Origin: Gammaproteobacteria bacterium
GTDB lineage: Bacteria > Pseudomonadota > Gammaproteobacteria > SZUA-152
Reading direction: 5' to 3'
DNA length: 64,000 nucleotides
Assembly: GCA_013152545.1 (NCBI GenBank)
Contig: JAADGF010000097.1
Span: 1 to 64,000, forward strand
Shown: in pieces, positions 40,126 through 49,680 of the stretch
Layout: each line of letters starts with the position of its first letter
Numbering within the stretch: position 1 is the stretch's first letter
Made by a program: the position numbers and the translations under genes
The notes under the pieces: generated by a model
What the model saw: only the letters and a program-made list of their open reading frames with translations
Database searches by the model: none
Told to the model about the DNA's origin: nothing

Positions 40126-43100
40126 ATGTTGAAGCTGGCTACTGCGTTTCTATTGTTATCGGGGTTGGCAAGTTTAACTTATCAGGTTGTGTGGGTTCGG
40201 TTGTTAGGTCTTAGCATGGGGTCTACAAGTGCATCCATAAGTATTGTGCTTGCAGCCTTTTTTTTGGGGCTTGCATTAGGTAGTTATTTAGCAGAACGTC
40301 TTATTAAAAACAGATTCAACATACTTAATGTCTATATCGTATTGGAAGTTATTATTGGTCTGTCTGGTTTGGTGTTATTACCCATATTGCTCAATCTCGA
40401 TTTGTTCATGTCAGCATTTTCGCAGTGGGGTTCCCTGCTTGAGTTTAAATTTATAGTGACTATGGCGTTGCTTATTGTTCCAACTATGTGCATGGGAGCC
40501 ACTTTTCCTGTAATGGCATCAATTTTGGTGCGTAAAAACGCTGAGATTGGTTTGCGCGTCAGTCAGCTTTACAGCTTTAATACAGGGGGTGCTGTTTTGG
40601 GGGCCGTGCTGGCAGGCTTTGTGTTCGTGCCGAATTGGGGTTTGGATGGTGCCGTTTACATTGCAGTTTTGATTAATGCATCGATTGTGGTAATGGCGAT
40701 TTATGCTAAAAAAATTATCAAAAGCCCAAGCGAAGAAATGGGTCATGGAGCGAGCGAGGAAACATTTCCTGTGTCGGGGAATAGTGCGAACGAAGCGGCA
40801 CCGCTTAGGATGCAGGCGTTGCTGGTTTTGTTTGCAACTGGTTTTGTAGCCATTGCAACAGAAGTAGGTTGGACTAAATATTTATCAATTTTTACAGGAA
40901 CAACCATCTATGGGTTTGCAGCAATATTGGCGATTTTTCTATTTGGTATTGCGATAGGGTCTTGGGTTATAAGGTCGCGTTTAGATCACATTAAACAGCC
41001 AGAGTATTGGATGGCTATTGGGTTAGTGCTGTTGGGTGTGTCGCTATTATTTGCGCGAGGAATGTTAAGTTTTCTTCCCGCGTTTTATGAGTCGATTAAT
41101 CATTTTCCCGCAGATGCTTGGCTACGCCACGCTATGAAATATACTATTGTATTTTTTATGCTGATTGTTCCGACAGTGTTGTTTGGTGCTCTTTTTCCTT
41201 TAAACCTAAAGTTGTATTGCGGTAATTTAACGGGTGTGCGCGCACGGATCGGGAAAGCTTATGCCATTAATACGGTTGCTAGTATATTGGGTTCCGTTGT
41301 GGCAGGGTTTTGGATTATTCCTGTTTATGGAACCAATGTACTGCTTACGGGTGTTGCTATTGCAATATTGTTATTGTCGATTGTGTTTATCCGGCCAGTT
41401 GTAGGCTTGGTGGCGCGTTTTACTATTGTTGTATTCGCGTTACTTGGGTTTTCTGCAAATTGGTATTTTCCAACTATCGATTTTAAATCACTGATTGCTT
41501 CAGTTCAGTATCAGCACGATGATTTCGGTAACCGTATTAAAAATCCGGAAGTACTGTTTGTTAAAGAAGGCAAGGCAGGGGTGATTAGCCTGGTATCTTA
41601 CGGTGATCGATACATAAACCTTCAAAATAATGGTTTAAATGAATCCGGTTTTGATATGGAAGATGATATGCATGTGCCATTACCGGAATATTTGTTAGGG
41701 TTAATTCCCTATTTTTTACATGAAAGTCCAAAAAGCGCTTTTATCGTGGGGTTCGGGGGGGGGTATACAACCAGTGCATTATCGTTAACCGAGGAGCTTG
41801 AAAAAATAAAGGTTGTGGAGCTAGAGCCAGCCGTGATAGCTGCGGGTGAATTTATGGCTGGTGGTTTGATGCCAGTGTTGCAGAATCCGAAAGTTAATCT
41901 GGAATTTAATGATGCGAGAAATACATTGTTATTGGACGATTCCAAATATGACATTATTGCGTCACAACCTTCGCATCCTTGGTTGTCAAGAGCATCGACG
42001 GTTTTTACAAAGGAATTTTTTGAAATTGTTGATTCCCGTTTGGCCGACGGTGGTATTTATGGTCAGTGGTTAAGTCTTTTTCATATGGATGCTACTACGC
42101 TGCGAGCCATTATTCAGGCATTTTATGGTGTCTTTCCTCATGGCGTAACATTTGCTGATGTAGGGTCCGGCGATTTTTTATTGTTCGGTTCCGCGAATAA
42201 GTTAGTGTTTGATTATGAGCAAATAAATAAGCGGATGAACGATACAAGGCTGAAAAAAATTCTGAGCCATAATGGTTTGTCCACTCCCGAAGAACTGTTT
42301 AGGTATTTTGCATTATCCCGTGAGCAAGCGCTTGAAGCCGCTGGAAATGTTCGTCCCAATACCGATATTAATATTTTATCCGAGGTGCGTTTGTCTTTGT
42401 TGGATGAAAGTGGTAAAGGTGAGGAAAATCCTTATTCGCTTTTGTGGGAGCATTACAATCTGAACATTATACCTTATTTGAATCGTGGCATACCTGAAAA
42501 GTTATTTAGTCTTGCACACCATTTTTATGGATGGGATCAAGATGAAATTGCTGGTCACTTGGGGGAACATTTGAAAGGTATCGATGCAACTAAAGCTAAG
42601 GCAATAGAGATTGAGGGACTGTACCGCATGCTTGACTATGAGGCCGCAGAAGTGATCTATAAGTCTCAGGTCATTTGGCCTGACCGGACTCATTGGCAAT
42701 ATGCCGAAATGATGATGACATTACAGCGCTTTAATGAGGCAAGTAGCGCCATTAATCGTATCGATGATTTACCGATGCGTTATCACATATGGGCAAAAAT
42801 GCTTTTTATGCAGACGCGCTGGGTTGAACTGGCGGCCTTAAAACCTCAAAGTGAAGGTGAGCAACTTTGGCAATTAACCGGTGCTGCAAGAACGAATATT
42901 CGCCGGGCCGGAAAAGCAATGAGTGAGTTGCTAGGCAGTGCAGAGATTGAGGCGCCGCAGCTTCAGGTGCTTGCGCAATACTATGCGAGTATTAATGACG
43001 GGCGGCGGTTGAACTTATTGTCAAGAAAATTGGTGAGTTACATTGATGGACAGGTTACCCGGCTTGTCTCTGTCGCTCAGCAGGCAATCAACGCTAAGGC

Positions 43101-43206
43101 TGAGGGGCGTGCACGACGGGTTATTGAGAAAATCAGCCAGCTAAACCCCCAAGCTTATGACCTCGAAAAATTAACCCAACAAGTCGATGCGCTGGGTGAG
43201 GCATAA
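40126..43206 (+). CDS. Membrane protein fused to a spermidine-synthase-like domain
   Basis: A 1026-residue protein with two five-to-six-helix membrane halves (about 1-200 and 235-430), each starting TYQVVWVRLLGLSMGSTSAS-like. A spermidine-synthase/methyltransferase-like Rossmann domain follows (about 475-700; FIVGFGGGYTTSALSL, VVELEPAVIAAGEF). The alpha-helical C-terminus resembles TPR-type repeats. Where true spermidine synthases have a catalytic aspartate before the DP motif, this has IIASQPSHPWL, so aminopropyl transfer is doubtful. These fusions are common in bacteria with unknown role. ATG at 40126 is chosen (AAAGGG 9 bases upstream), not TTG at 40120. Confidence 0.78.
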   Translation: MLKLATAFLLLSGLASLTYQVVWVRLLGLSMGSTSASISIVLAAFFLGLALGSYLAERLIKNRFNILNVYIVLEVIIGLSGLVLLPILLNLDLFMSAFSQWGSLLEFKFIVTMALLIVPTMCMGATFPVMASILVRKNAEIGLRVSQLYSFNTGGAVLGAVLAGFVFVPNWGLDGAVYIAVLINASIVVMAIYAKKIIKSPSEEMGHGASEETFPVSGNSANEAAPLRMQALLVLFATGFVAIATEVGWTKYLSIFTGTTIYGFAAILAIFLFGIAIGSWVIRSRLDHIKQPEYWMAIGLVLLGVSLLFARGMLSFLPAFYESINHFPADAWLRHAMKYTIVFFMLIVPTVLFGALFPLNLKLYCGNLTGVRARIGKAYAINTVASILGSVVAGFWIIPVYGTNVLLTGVAIAILLLSIVFIRPVVGLVARFTIVVFALLGFSANWYFPTIDFKSLIASVQYQHDDFGNRIKNPEVLFVKEGKAGVISLVSYGDRYINLQNNGLNESGFDMEDDMHVPLPEYLLGLIPYFLHESPKSAFIVGFGGGYTTSALSLTEELEKIKVVELEPAVIAAGEFMAGGLMPVLQNPKVNLEFNDARNTLLLDDSKYDIIASQPSHPWLSRASTVFTKEFFEIVDSRLADGGIYGQWLSLFHMDATTLRAIIQAFYGVFPHGVTFADVGSGDFLLFGSANKLVFDYEQINKRMNDTRLKKILSHNGLSTPEELFRYFALSREQALEAAGNVRPNTDINILSEVRLSLLDESGKGEENPYSLLWEHYNLNIIPYLNRGIPEKLFSLAHHFYGWDQDEIAGHLGEHLKGIDATKAKAIEIEGLYRMLDYEAAEVIYKSQVIWPDRTHWQYAEMMMTLQRFNEASSAINRIDDLPMRYHIWAKMLFMQTRWVELAALKPQSEGEQLWQLTGAARTNIRRAGKAMSELLGSAEIEAPQLQVLAQYYASINDGRRLNLLSRKLVSYIDGQVTRLVSVAQQAINAKAEGRARRVIEKISQLNPQAYDLEKLTQQVDALGEA

Positions 43207-43267
43207 AAACGCTAAACAGCCTGCTTTAGATGTTTTTGGTATTTTTCATTCTACCTCTATTCCCTTA

Positions 43268-43451
43268 GGGGCTGTAAAGAAAATAAGTTGGGCAGGTTGC
43301 GCCGGAATCGTTTCGTCTTCAAGGTGCGGAAATGGGCGCACCCCAGGCACTTCTTTCAGGGGGCGCATACTCGTTGTATGTAACCTTTGTCGCAACGCCG
43401 AAGACGGAAGGGTAGACAAACAAAATGTTCACGTTGTTTCTTTACAGCCCC
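43268..43451. repeat. MITE-like element, family D
   Basis: GGGGCTGTAAAGAAA (43268-43282) is inverted at the other end as TTTCTTTACAGCCCC (43437-43451). CTTA flanks both sides, so it looks like a 4-base target duplication. The 184-base interior has no transposase. No second copy of family D is in the window. Confidence 0.8.
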
Positions 43452-44079
43452 CTTACTGTGCCTGCGCTTATCCCCTCATTGAGCACTATCATTTATTAGT
43501 GCTATTAGCAAACACTAATGATTTTTACCTTATAGTTTGGTGTTGGTGTGTTTGAGAGTAACGACTAAATCGAATTTATACATATATTGGGTTTGCAGCA
43601 TTTGATAATGCAAGACGAGTTTAGTGTAAAGGGTTCTGTGTCAGGAGCCAATTTCGAATTTTATCTTTGATGCTATAACTCTTTTTATTTCATTGGGTTA
43701 TGTGTGATTTACTGTGCGTGATTAAATCAATAATGCGAACTTTGTTTTGCAGTATAGCGCGGATAAGGCTGTGATTCATGTGCGCCATCAATAGTGCCTT
43801 GTGTAACAATGACTGACTGTTTTAAGTTCAAAACCCACCAAAATAACTTGCATATAAATTGTGTTACTGGCGTTGACATGCTTACCTTGATTAGTCTAGC
43901 ATCGGGTGTTTGGGTTTTGCCGAAGTTAAACGTATACGTTATATAAGAAGACTCTGATATAGTATACAGCTTAAAATCAGTTGTTAGGGATAGTTACGTT
44001 AAGTTTTTTTAAAAATTTAAGCTTGTTAATATCAGAGAAGATTGCGGGGTTTCATATCGCGTAGATGTGAAGCAAAGAA

Positions 44080-44235
44080 TTGAGTCCGGGAAACGTGGTC
44101 ATTTCTTTGCGTGAGGTTGCCGATGATATGCTCGGTTTATTGATGGTAACCACGCGAGATACACGCGAGAGAATGTCGACGACTTTCCTTACCTCCGAAG
44201 ACTTGGACGGTGCTCTATCGTTGTTCGCACGATAA
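44080..44235 (+). CDS. Possible small ORF upstream of actA (doubtful)
   Basis: TTG at 44080 opens a 51-codon frame with protein-like composition (VVISLREVADDMLGLLMVTT, then RERMSTTFLTSEDLDGALSL, ending FAR). The frame opens just after a stop at 44068-44070 and has a weak AAAG upstream. I do not recognise it; it could be a leader peptide, the end of a decayed gene, or chance. The opposite strand has a 76-codon frame over the same DNA. Confidence 0.2.
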   Translation: MSPGNVVISLREVADDMLGLLMVTTRDTRERMSTTFLTSEDLDGALSLFAR

Positions 44236-44336
44236 GGCAGCAGCGGTTGTTGTTTTTTTATAACAACGTTAAGTTTTAACAACGTAAATTAAACAACGTA
44301 AATTAAACAGCCACTAGCGTGATAATGAGGAAACAT

Positions 44337-44969
44337 ATGGCGGTAAATAAACAGAATAAAAAGTCTTTCGGCCGTATTGGAGCATTGAAGCACAATTGGA
44401 ATATTAAGCTGGCGTTGCTGAGCATTTTAGTTGCGTTGGCCGTATATCCGTTTGTAGTGATATCTTCTGATGCATCAATTGACGATGTCATTCCCCCGGT
44501 TGGAACCCATGTTGGCGAAGATGTTCCTCAGCCTATCGAATTCCCTCACGATATACACGTGAAAGTCAATAAAATTAACTGCATGTATTGTCACACCTAT
44601 GCGCGCCGTAGCAAAGTTGCCGGTATTCCGCCGACCAGCAAATGCATGGGATGTCATAAAGTGATTGCGACGGATAAGCCCCGTATTAAGGAATTGACAG
44701 AATATTGGGAGAATAAGTCCTCCCCCCCATGGAAGAAGGTCCACGATGTACCTGATTTTGTGCATTTCACGCATGAACGCCATATCAAACGTTTTGTGAC
44801 TGACCGCGATTTTCCCGTGGAGAATGTCAAGGAAATTTGTGCATTCTGTCATGGTGAGGTGGAAAATATGACAGTTGCTCATAAGGTGAAACCGCTGAAT
44901 ATGGGCTTTTGTGTGAGATGTCATGAAGACAACGGAGGTCCGGCTGATTGCTGGACATGCCATAAATAG
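44337..44969 (+). CDS. actA: Alternative complex III, pentahaem cytochrome c subunit ActA
   Basis: Membrane-anchored cytochrome that passes electrons from the complex toward periplasmic acceptors. Five CxxCH haem sites lie at residues 82, 103, 168, 192 and 205 (CMYCH, CMGCH, CAFCH, CVRCH, CWTCH). One N-terminal anchor helix lies at about 24-43 (KLALLSILVALAVYPFVVIS). ATG 44337 follows GAGG; the frame to 44319 is less likely. It heads a six- or seven-gene act cluster on the same strand. Five haems and this gene order distinguish it from ordinary tetrahaem NapC/NrfH proteins. Confidence 0.92.
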   Translation: MAVNKQNKKSFGRIGALKHNWNIKLALLSILVALAVYPFVVISSDASIDDVIPPVGTHVGEDVPQPIEFPHDIHVKVNKINCMYCHTYARRSKVAGIPPTSKCMGCHKVIATDKPRIKELTEYWENKSSPPWKKVHDVPDFVHFTHERHIKRFVTDRDFPVENVKEICAFCHGEVENMTVAHKVKPLNMGFCVRCHEDNGGPADCWTCHK

Positions 44970-45069
44970 CGCTAATTTATGCGTAGTGTAACTATTTAGT
45001 TTTTAGGGTGTATTAACCGACATCAACGATTGTAGCGGTCGTGATTAATCGTCACTTTAAAACACACTA

Positions 45070-47340
45070 ATGAAACTAAGTTCAAATAAAAACACGACTA
45101 AACAAATTGAACAAACGGATACTAGAGCTATGAGTGGAACAATTGACCGTAGAAATTTTTTAAAGATTATGGGGTGGGGTGGAGTAGGGACCGCGTTGAG
45201 TGGTTGTGATTTACCCTCGACTGTTACCTTGGAGGAAGGCAAAGAAGAGGTGATGTCTTACCTGATGCCTGAAGAATACGTTATTCCAGGTGTCGGTGTT
45301 TGGTACGCTTCAGTTTGCGCACAGTGTAGCGCTGCATGTGGTACGCATGGGCGTGTACGAGAAGGGCGTGTACTAAAACTGGAAGGCAATCCCGAATCGC
45401 CAATAAATAACGGTAACCTCTGCATGATGGGGCAGGCGGGTGTGCAAGGCCATTATAATCCTGATCGAATTAAATCTCCTATGATGCGTGAAGGTGGGAA
45501 ATTAATGCCTGTGTCATGGGAAAAGGCGATGTCGACCATTAAGGAAAAAATTGCTGCTGCAAGAGGCGATCAGGTCGCATGGTTTACTGGTGCATTAAGC
45601 GGGCATCAGTTTGCACTGGTTGCTAATTACCTGGAGGCCCTTGGTTCGAAAAATCATTATGCCCATGAAACCATTAATAATTCAGTTTGGCAGTCGGTGT
45701 GTAAAGATACGTTGGGTGAAGCCAACCCACGTCTACGCCTGGACAAAGCGCAAATGGTGGTTTCGTTTGGGGCTGATTTTCTGGGTACTTGGGTTTCACC
45801 GGTACATTTTTCAGGTGAATATGTTAAGTTTCGCAAGCAGGCGCGTCGTGGTTTATTGGTGCAAATTGAACCAAAAATGTCGCTGACCGGTGCCAATGCC
45901 GATTTATGGTTGCCATCGTTGCCTGGCACTGAAGGTGTTATTGCGCTTGGCATTGCCAATAGTTTGGTTAAAAACCACAATAAAGATATTTCTCAGTTCC
46001 CATCAGGTATTCAAGATTTAATTAATAAATACGATGCAGCGGCTGTTACCAAGATGACCGGTGTTGACGAGAAGCAGCTGAAGCGTATTGCTGAGCTACT
46101 TAATGAACGTTCACCTAGCTTGGTATTGGCGGGGGCACCAGTAGAAGGCCATGCCAATGGTTATAACGCTGTCGCTGCGGTGATGTTGCTTAACCAGTTG
46201 CTGGGGAATATCGGTAATACGATAGAGTCTGCCGGTGTCTTCCCCTTTGAACAAATGCAAGGAACAGTGGCTGGTACGAGTAGCTTGTTTAGCTTCACGC
46301 AGGCCGCAAAAAATAACAAGCTTGCGGTGGCCTTTTTTCATGGTGCGAATCCTAAATATACTGCACCGACAGCCCTTGATTTCGATAAGGCATTAAACAA
46401 CGTGCCATTCAAAGTTGCTTTGGCGCAGTTTCTTGATGAAACGACCATGGCGGCTGATGTTGTGTTGCCGCTGGCGTCATATCTTGAAGATTGGGGGACT
46501 CACGTTGCAGCTTATCAACCGGAACAATCGGTAATTGGTCTACAACAACCTCTGATGGAAAAACTGTATGCCGATACGCGGGGTTTAGGTGATATCCTGA
46601 TGGATTTACTAAAAACCGTCAATGCAAACGAATACGGTGGATTCGCGGATTATTACGCCTATCTGAGGCAGGCGCATGCAGCCATGCCAATGCAGAATAG
46701 CAATAATGGTACCGATCAGCAGGCGTGGAATGCAAGCCTGCAAAAGGGCGTTATCAAGGTGACATCAAATGCGGAGCAGCTTACATTCAATGCTGTCAGT
46801 TTCGATGACCCTGTCGTTGCCAGCAGTGATGCAGGGACATCAACTTTGTATTTGGCACCCTCTGCGCGGTTAGGTTTATGGGATGGTCGTCATGCGAATC
46901 TGCCCTGGTTACAAGAAGCGCCGGATCAAATTAGTAAGCTAGTGTGGGATTCCTGGGCCGAGATTCATCCATCCACTGCCGCTAAACTGGGGATCAAACA
47001 AGGCAGCATTGTGAGTGTAAAATCAGAGCACGGTGCTGTGAATGTAAAAGCGGTGTTATTAAAAAGCATACACCCGGATGTTATTGCAATACCGATGGGG
47101 CAGGGGCATGAATTCTACGGCCGTTATGCAGAGGGCCGCGGAGCAAATCCGCTTAAAATCTTAAATCCTACAAAAGAAGAAAAAACCGGTGAATTGGCGA
47201 TGTATGCAACGCGTGTTAGTGTTTCCAAAACAAATCAATCGGAGGTGGTTGTGAAAATGGGGTCAAGCGACACGCAGGTGGGGCGCCGATTAGTGGTGAC
47301 TATGCCTGTCGAGCAATATCAGCGGTCGGAGGGAGCATAG
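45070..47340 (+). CDS. actB: Alternative complex III, molybdopterin-oxidoreductase-like subunit (ActB N-terminal part)
   Basis: Periplasmic subunit homologous to molybdopterin oxidoreductases that has lost catalytic molybdenum use in the known complexes. A twin-arginine signal (RRNFLKIMG near 27-35) is followed by a lipobox-like LSGC (C46), so the start may be ATG 45130 rather than 45070. The Fe-S motif C83-x2-C86-x3-C90-x27-C118 is present. The core contains AQMVVSFGADFLGTWVSPVHFS, typical of ActB. At 756 residues it covers only domain B1; domain B2 is the next gene, 1 base downstream, whereas most described ActB proteins fuse both. Confidence 0.92.
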   Translation: MKLSSNKNTTKQIEQTDTRAMSGTIDRRNFLKIMGWGGVGTALSGCDLPSTVTLEEGKEEVMSYLMPEEYVIPGVGVWYASVCAQCSAACGTHGRVREGRVLKLEGNPESPINNGNLCMMGQAGVQGHYNPDRIKSPMMREGGKLMPVSWEKAMSTIKEKIAAARGDQVAWFTGALSGHQFALVANYLEALGSKNHYAHETINNSVWQSVCKDTLGEANPRLRLDKAQMVVSFGADFLGTWVSPVHFSGEYVKFRKQARRGLLVQIEPKMSLTGANADLWLPSLPGTEGVIALGIANSLVKNHNKDISQFPSGIQDLINKYDAAAVTKMTGVDEKQLKRIAELLNERSPSLVLAGAPVEGHANGYNAVAAVMLLNQLLGNIGNTIESAGVFPFEQMQGTVAGTSSLFSFTQAAKNNKLAVAFFHGANPKYTAPTALDFDKALNNVPFKVALAQFLDETTMAADVVLPLASYLEDWGTHVAAYQPEQSVIGLQQPLMEKLYADTRGLGDILMDLLKTVNANEYGGFADYYAYLRQAHAAMPMQNSNNGTDQQAWNASLQKGVIKVTSNAEQLTFNAVSFDDPVVASSDAGTSTLYLAPSARLGLWDGRHANLPWLQEAPDQISKLVWDSWAEIHPSTAAKLGIKQGSIVSVKSEHGAVNVKAVLLKSIHPDVIAIPMGQGHEFYGRYAEGRGANPLKILNPTKEEKTGELAMYATRVSVSKTNQSEVVVKMGSSDTQVGRRLVVTMPVEQYQRSEGA

Positions 47341-47341
47341 C

Positions 47342-48175
47342 ATGTCATTAGATAACTTATTGAGTAACTGGTCACAATACCGTAAAGGTCATGAAGAAGG
47401 TGGTTTTCACGATTACGAGCATCGTTGGGGAATGGCTATTGACCTCGATATTTGTACAGGATGTAATGCGTGTTCAACGGCGTGTTATGCTGAAAACAAC
47501 TTAGCGGTGGTTGGGCCTGAGCGTTTTGAAAAGGGTCAGGCAATGCATTGGCTTCGGGTTGAACGTTATTGGGATCAATCAGAACTGGACCACCCTGAGC
47601 AGGGCGCCAGTTTTTTACCCATGATGTGTCAGCAATGTAATGCAGCCACCTGTGAGCCTGTTTGCCCTGTTGCGGCAACTTATCATACACCCGATGGGTT
47701 AAATGCGCAGATCTATAATCGCTGTATCGGATCACGTTACTGCTCTAATAACTGTCCTTTCCGTGTTCGTTATTTTAATTTTTATTCTTATTACGAAAGT
47801 TCCTGGCCTGAACCACTGAATATGCAGCTTAATCCTGATATTACGGTGCGAGATAAAGGTGTCATGGAAAAATGCACTTACTGTGTGCAGCGCATTCGAA
47901 GTGCTAAAAATAAGGCTAAAATGGAAGACCGTAAACTTGAGGATGGTGAATTCACCACCGCCTGTGCGCAAGCGTGCCCTACCAATGCGATAGTGTTTGG
48001 TGACTGGCAGGATGAAAATAGCCAAGTGGCCAAGTTGTGGAAAAAACACGAAGTAACGCGTGCCGTTACCAAACAAAACAAAGATAATCCTGAAAAACGG
48101 GGTTATCGGATTTTTGAGGAACTTAATATCGACCCTTCCGTTATGTATTTGGAAAGGGTTCGGGAAAAAGTCTAG
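47342..48175 (+). CDS. Alternative complex III, iron-sulfur subunit (ActB C-terminal part, separate gene)
   Basis: Ferredoxin-like electron wire to the quinol site. Fifteen clustered cysteines are seen: C38/41/44/48, C96/99/104/108, C128/134/138 and C178/181/208/212. With 15 rather than 16, the expected set is three [4Fe-4S] and one [3Fe-4S], as in the characterised ACIII. The 277-residue protein lacks a signal peptide, so it probably exports with ActB-N through the Tat route (inference). ATG at 47342 lies 1 base after the preceding stop. Confidence 0.93.
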   Translation: MSLDNLLSNWSQYRKGHEEGGFHDYEHRWGMAIDLDICTGCNACSTACYAENNLAVVGPERFEKGQAMHWLRVERYWDQSELDHPEQGASFLPMMCQQCNAATCEPVCPVAATYHTPDGLNAQIYNRCIGSRYCSNNCPFRVRYFNFYSYYESSWPEPLNMQLNPDITVRDKGVMEKCTYCVQRIRSAKNKAKMEDRKLEDGEFTTACAQACPTNAIVFGDWQDENSQVAKLWKKHEVTRAVTKQNKDNPEKRGYRIFEELNIDPSVMYLERVREKV

Positions 48176-48262
48176 TTTGGTAGGCTTGCTTTTTATAAAT
48201 GGGTAAAGTAAGGCGAGTATCTCAAATAATTGAATGCGGAATAACAACGATGAAGAGCGCTT

Positions 48263-49678
48263 ATGTATAACGAAAAAGATATTAATGAGCAAATAGCGTG
48301 GGCTAAGATTAACGCGGATGTTTTACGAAGCATGGAAAATCCGCGTAAGAGTTACTGGGTAGCTATAGTGATCTGTATATTAATGATAGCCTGCGCGGTG
48401 TTCGCAGAGTACATTCAATATACTGTTGGGATGGGGCCAAGCAATTTAAATAATCCTCATATGTGGGATATGTACATTGCTACCTTTGTCTTCTGGATCG
48501 GAATGAGCCACTCCGGTACCTTGTTGTCCGCTATCCTTCACCTTATTCATGCGGATTGGCGGAAGCCCATTTACCGTTTCGCTGAAGCCATGACAACATT
48601 TTCATTAATGACTGCTGGTATATTTCCTATTATTCACTTGGGTCGAGTTTGGAATATGTACTGGGTGTTGCCATATGTGAGTGACCGAGGGTTGTGGCCA
48701 AATTTCCGATCGCCTCTGGTGTGGGATGCATTTGCTATTAGCACTTATTTATCCGCCTCAATGTTATTTTTGTTTATAGGAATGATCCCTGATTTAGCGA
48801 TTTGCCGGGATAATGCAAGGGGTTGGCGTAAAAAACTCTATACGGTATTGTCACTGGGATGGTCTGGTAATGACAGACAGTGGCGTAATTTTCGTAAAAT
48901 TTACTTGTTAATGGCGTGCTTTTTAATTCCGCTGGCGGTATCAGTGCACTCTATCGTATCGGCTGACTTTGCCATGTCTATTATGCCCGGTTGGCATGTC
49001 ACGACATTCCCGCCTTATTTTGTCGCAGGAGCGTTATATTCGGGCTGTGCTGCGATTATTACTTTGTTTGTATTGCTGCGTTATTTCTTCCGATTTGAAG
49101 AATATATGACGTTGCCAATTATGGAGAAAACCGCGAAATTAACATTTGCCATTGCGATGGTCTGGACTTATCTAAACTTGATCGAGTTTTCTTCTGTATG
49201 GTATGGCCATGACATTTACAACAAAGAACTTTTAATTGACAAAGCCACTGGGGCTTATGCCTGGGTATTCTGGACTATGCTCTTTTGTGGTTCAGTAGTA
49301 CCTTTCGCGCTGGCATTTCAAAAATTGCGCCGCCATATGCCGACGATGTTTGTGGTTTCATTGCTTCTAAATGTTGGTATGTTTTTCGAGCGTTGGATGA
49401 TTGTGGCACCAACATTGTCTATGTCCCATAGCCCGCATCAATGGGACGTTATGTGGGGGAGTATCGTAGAGTGGGCGATTGTGTTTGGTAGCCTTGGTTG
49501 GTTCGGGTTGTTATTCCTGATTTTTGTCAAAGTATTTCCATCTGTCTCGATGTATGAAGTAAAAGAAATGGTGTTCCATCGTCAACGGCACTTGGTTAAT
49601 GAGGACGCCGCAACGAAATTTCATCGTCGATCCGATGATAAAACAACAACGGGTGAACCCGGTTTGGAGGGAGCGTAA
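48263..49678 (+). CDS. actC: Alternative complex III, NrfD-like integral membrane subunit ActC
   Basis: Quinol-binding membrane subunit of the PsrC/NrfD family with about ten helices. Seen: WVAIVICILMIACAVFAEYI, HMWDMYIATFVFWIGMSHSG and SIVSADFAMSIMPGWHVTTF. 471 residues match ActC. It starts at ATG 48263, 87 bases after the Fe-S subunit, and is followed directly by actD. Conserved Asp/His in the helices could form the quinol site, not tested here. Confidence 0.9.
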   Translation: MYNEKDINEQIAWAKINADVLRSMENPRKSYWVAIVICILMIACAVFAEYIQYTVGMGPSNLNNPHMWDMYIATFVFWIGMSHSGTLLSAILHLIHADWRKPIYRFAEAMTTFSLMTAGIFPIIHLGRVWNMYWVLPYVSDRGLWPNFRSPLVWDAFAISTYLSASMLFLFIGMIPDLAICRDNARGWRKKLYTVLSLGWSGNDRQWRNFRKIYLLMACFLIPLAVSVHSIVSADFAMSIMPGWHVTTFPPYFVAGALYSGCAAIITLFVLLRYFFRFEEYMTLPIMEKTAKLTFAIAMVWTYLNLIEFSSVWYGHDIYNKELLIDKATGAYAWVFWTMLFCGSVVPFALAFQKLRRHMPTMFVVSLLLNVGMFFERWMIVAPTLSMSHSPHQWDVMWGSIVEWAIVFGSLGWFGLLFLIFVKVFPSVSMYEVKEMVFHRQRHLVNEDAATKFHRRSDDKTTTGEPGLEGA

Positions 49679-49680
49679 TA

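Larger units (their letters stand above)
43207..44336. other. Intergenic region before the alternative complex III operon
   Basis: About 1.1 kb without a well supported gene. It contains the family D element (43268-43451) and a small possible ORF at 44080-44235, both listed separately. A frame at 43187-43555 runs through the repeat element and is rejected. The promoter of the act operon must lie here but is not obvious. Confidence 0.45.

Noticed and set aside
43187-43555. 122-codon frame after the membrane fusion gene
   Set aside because: It overlaps the end of the preceding gene and runs through the family D repeat; it has no signals and no known similarity.
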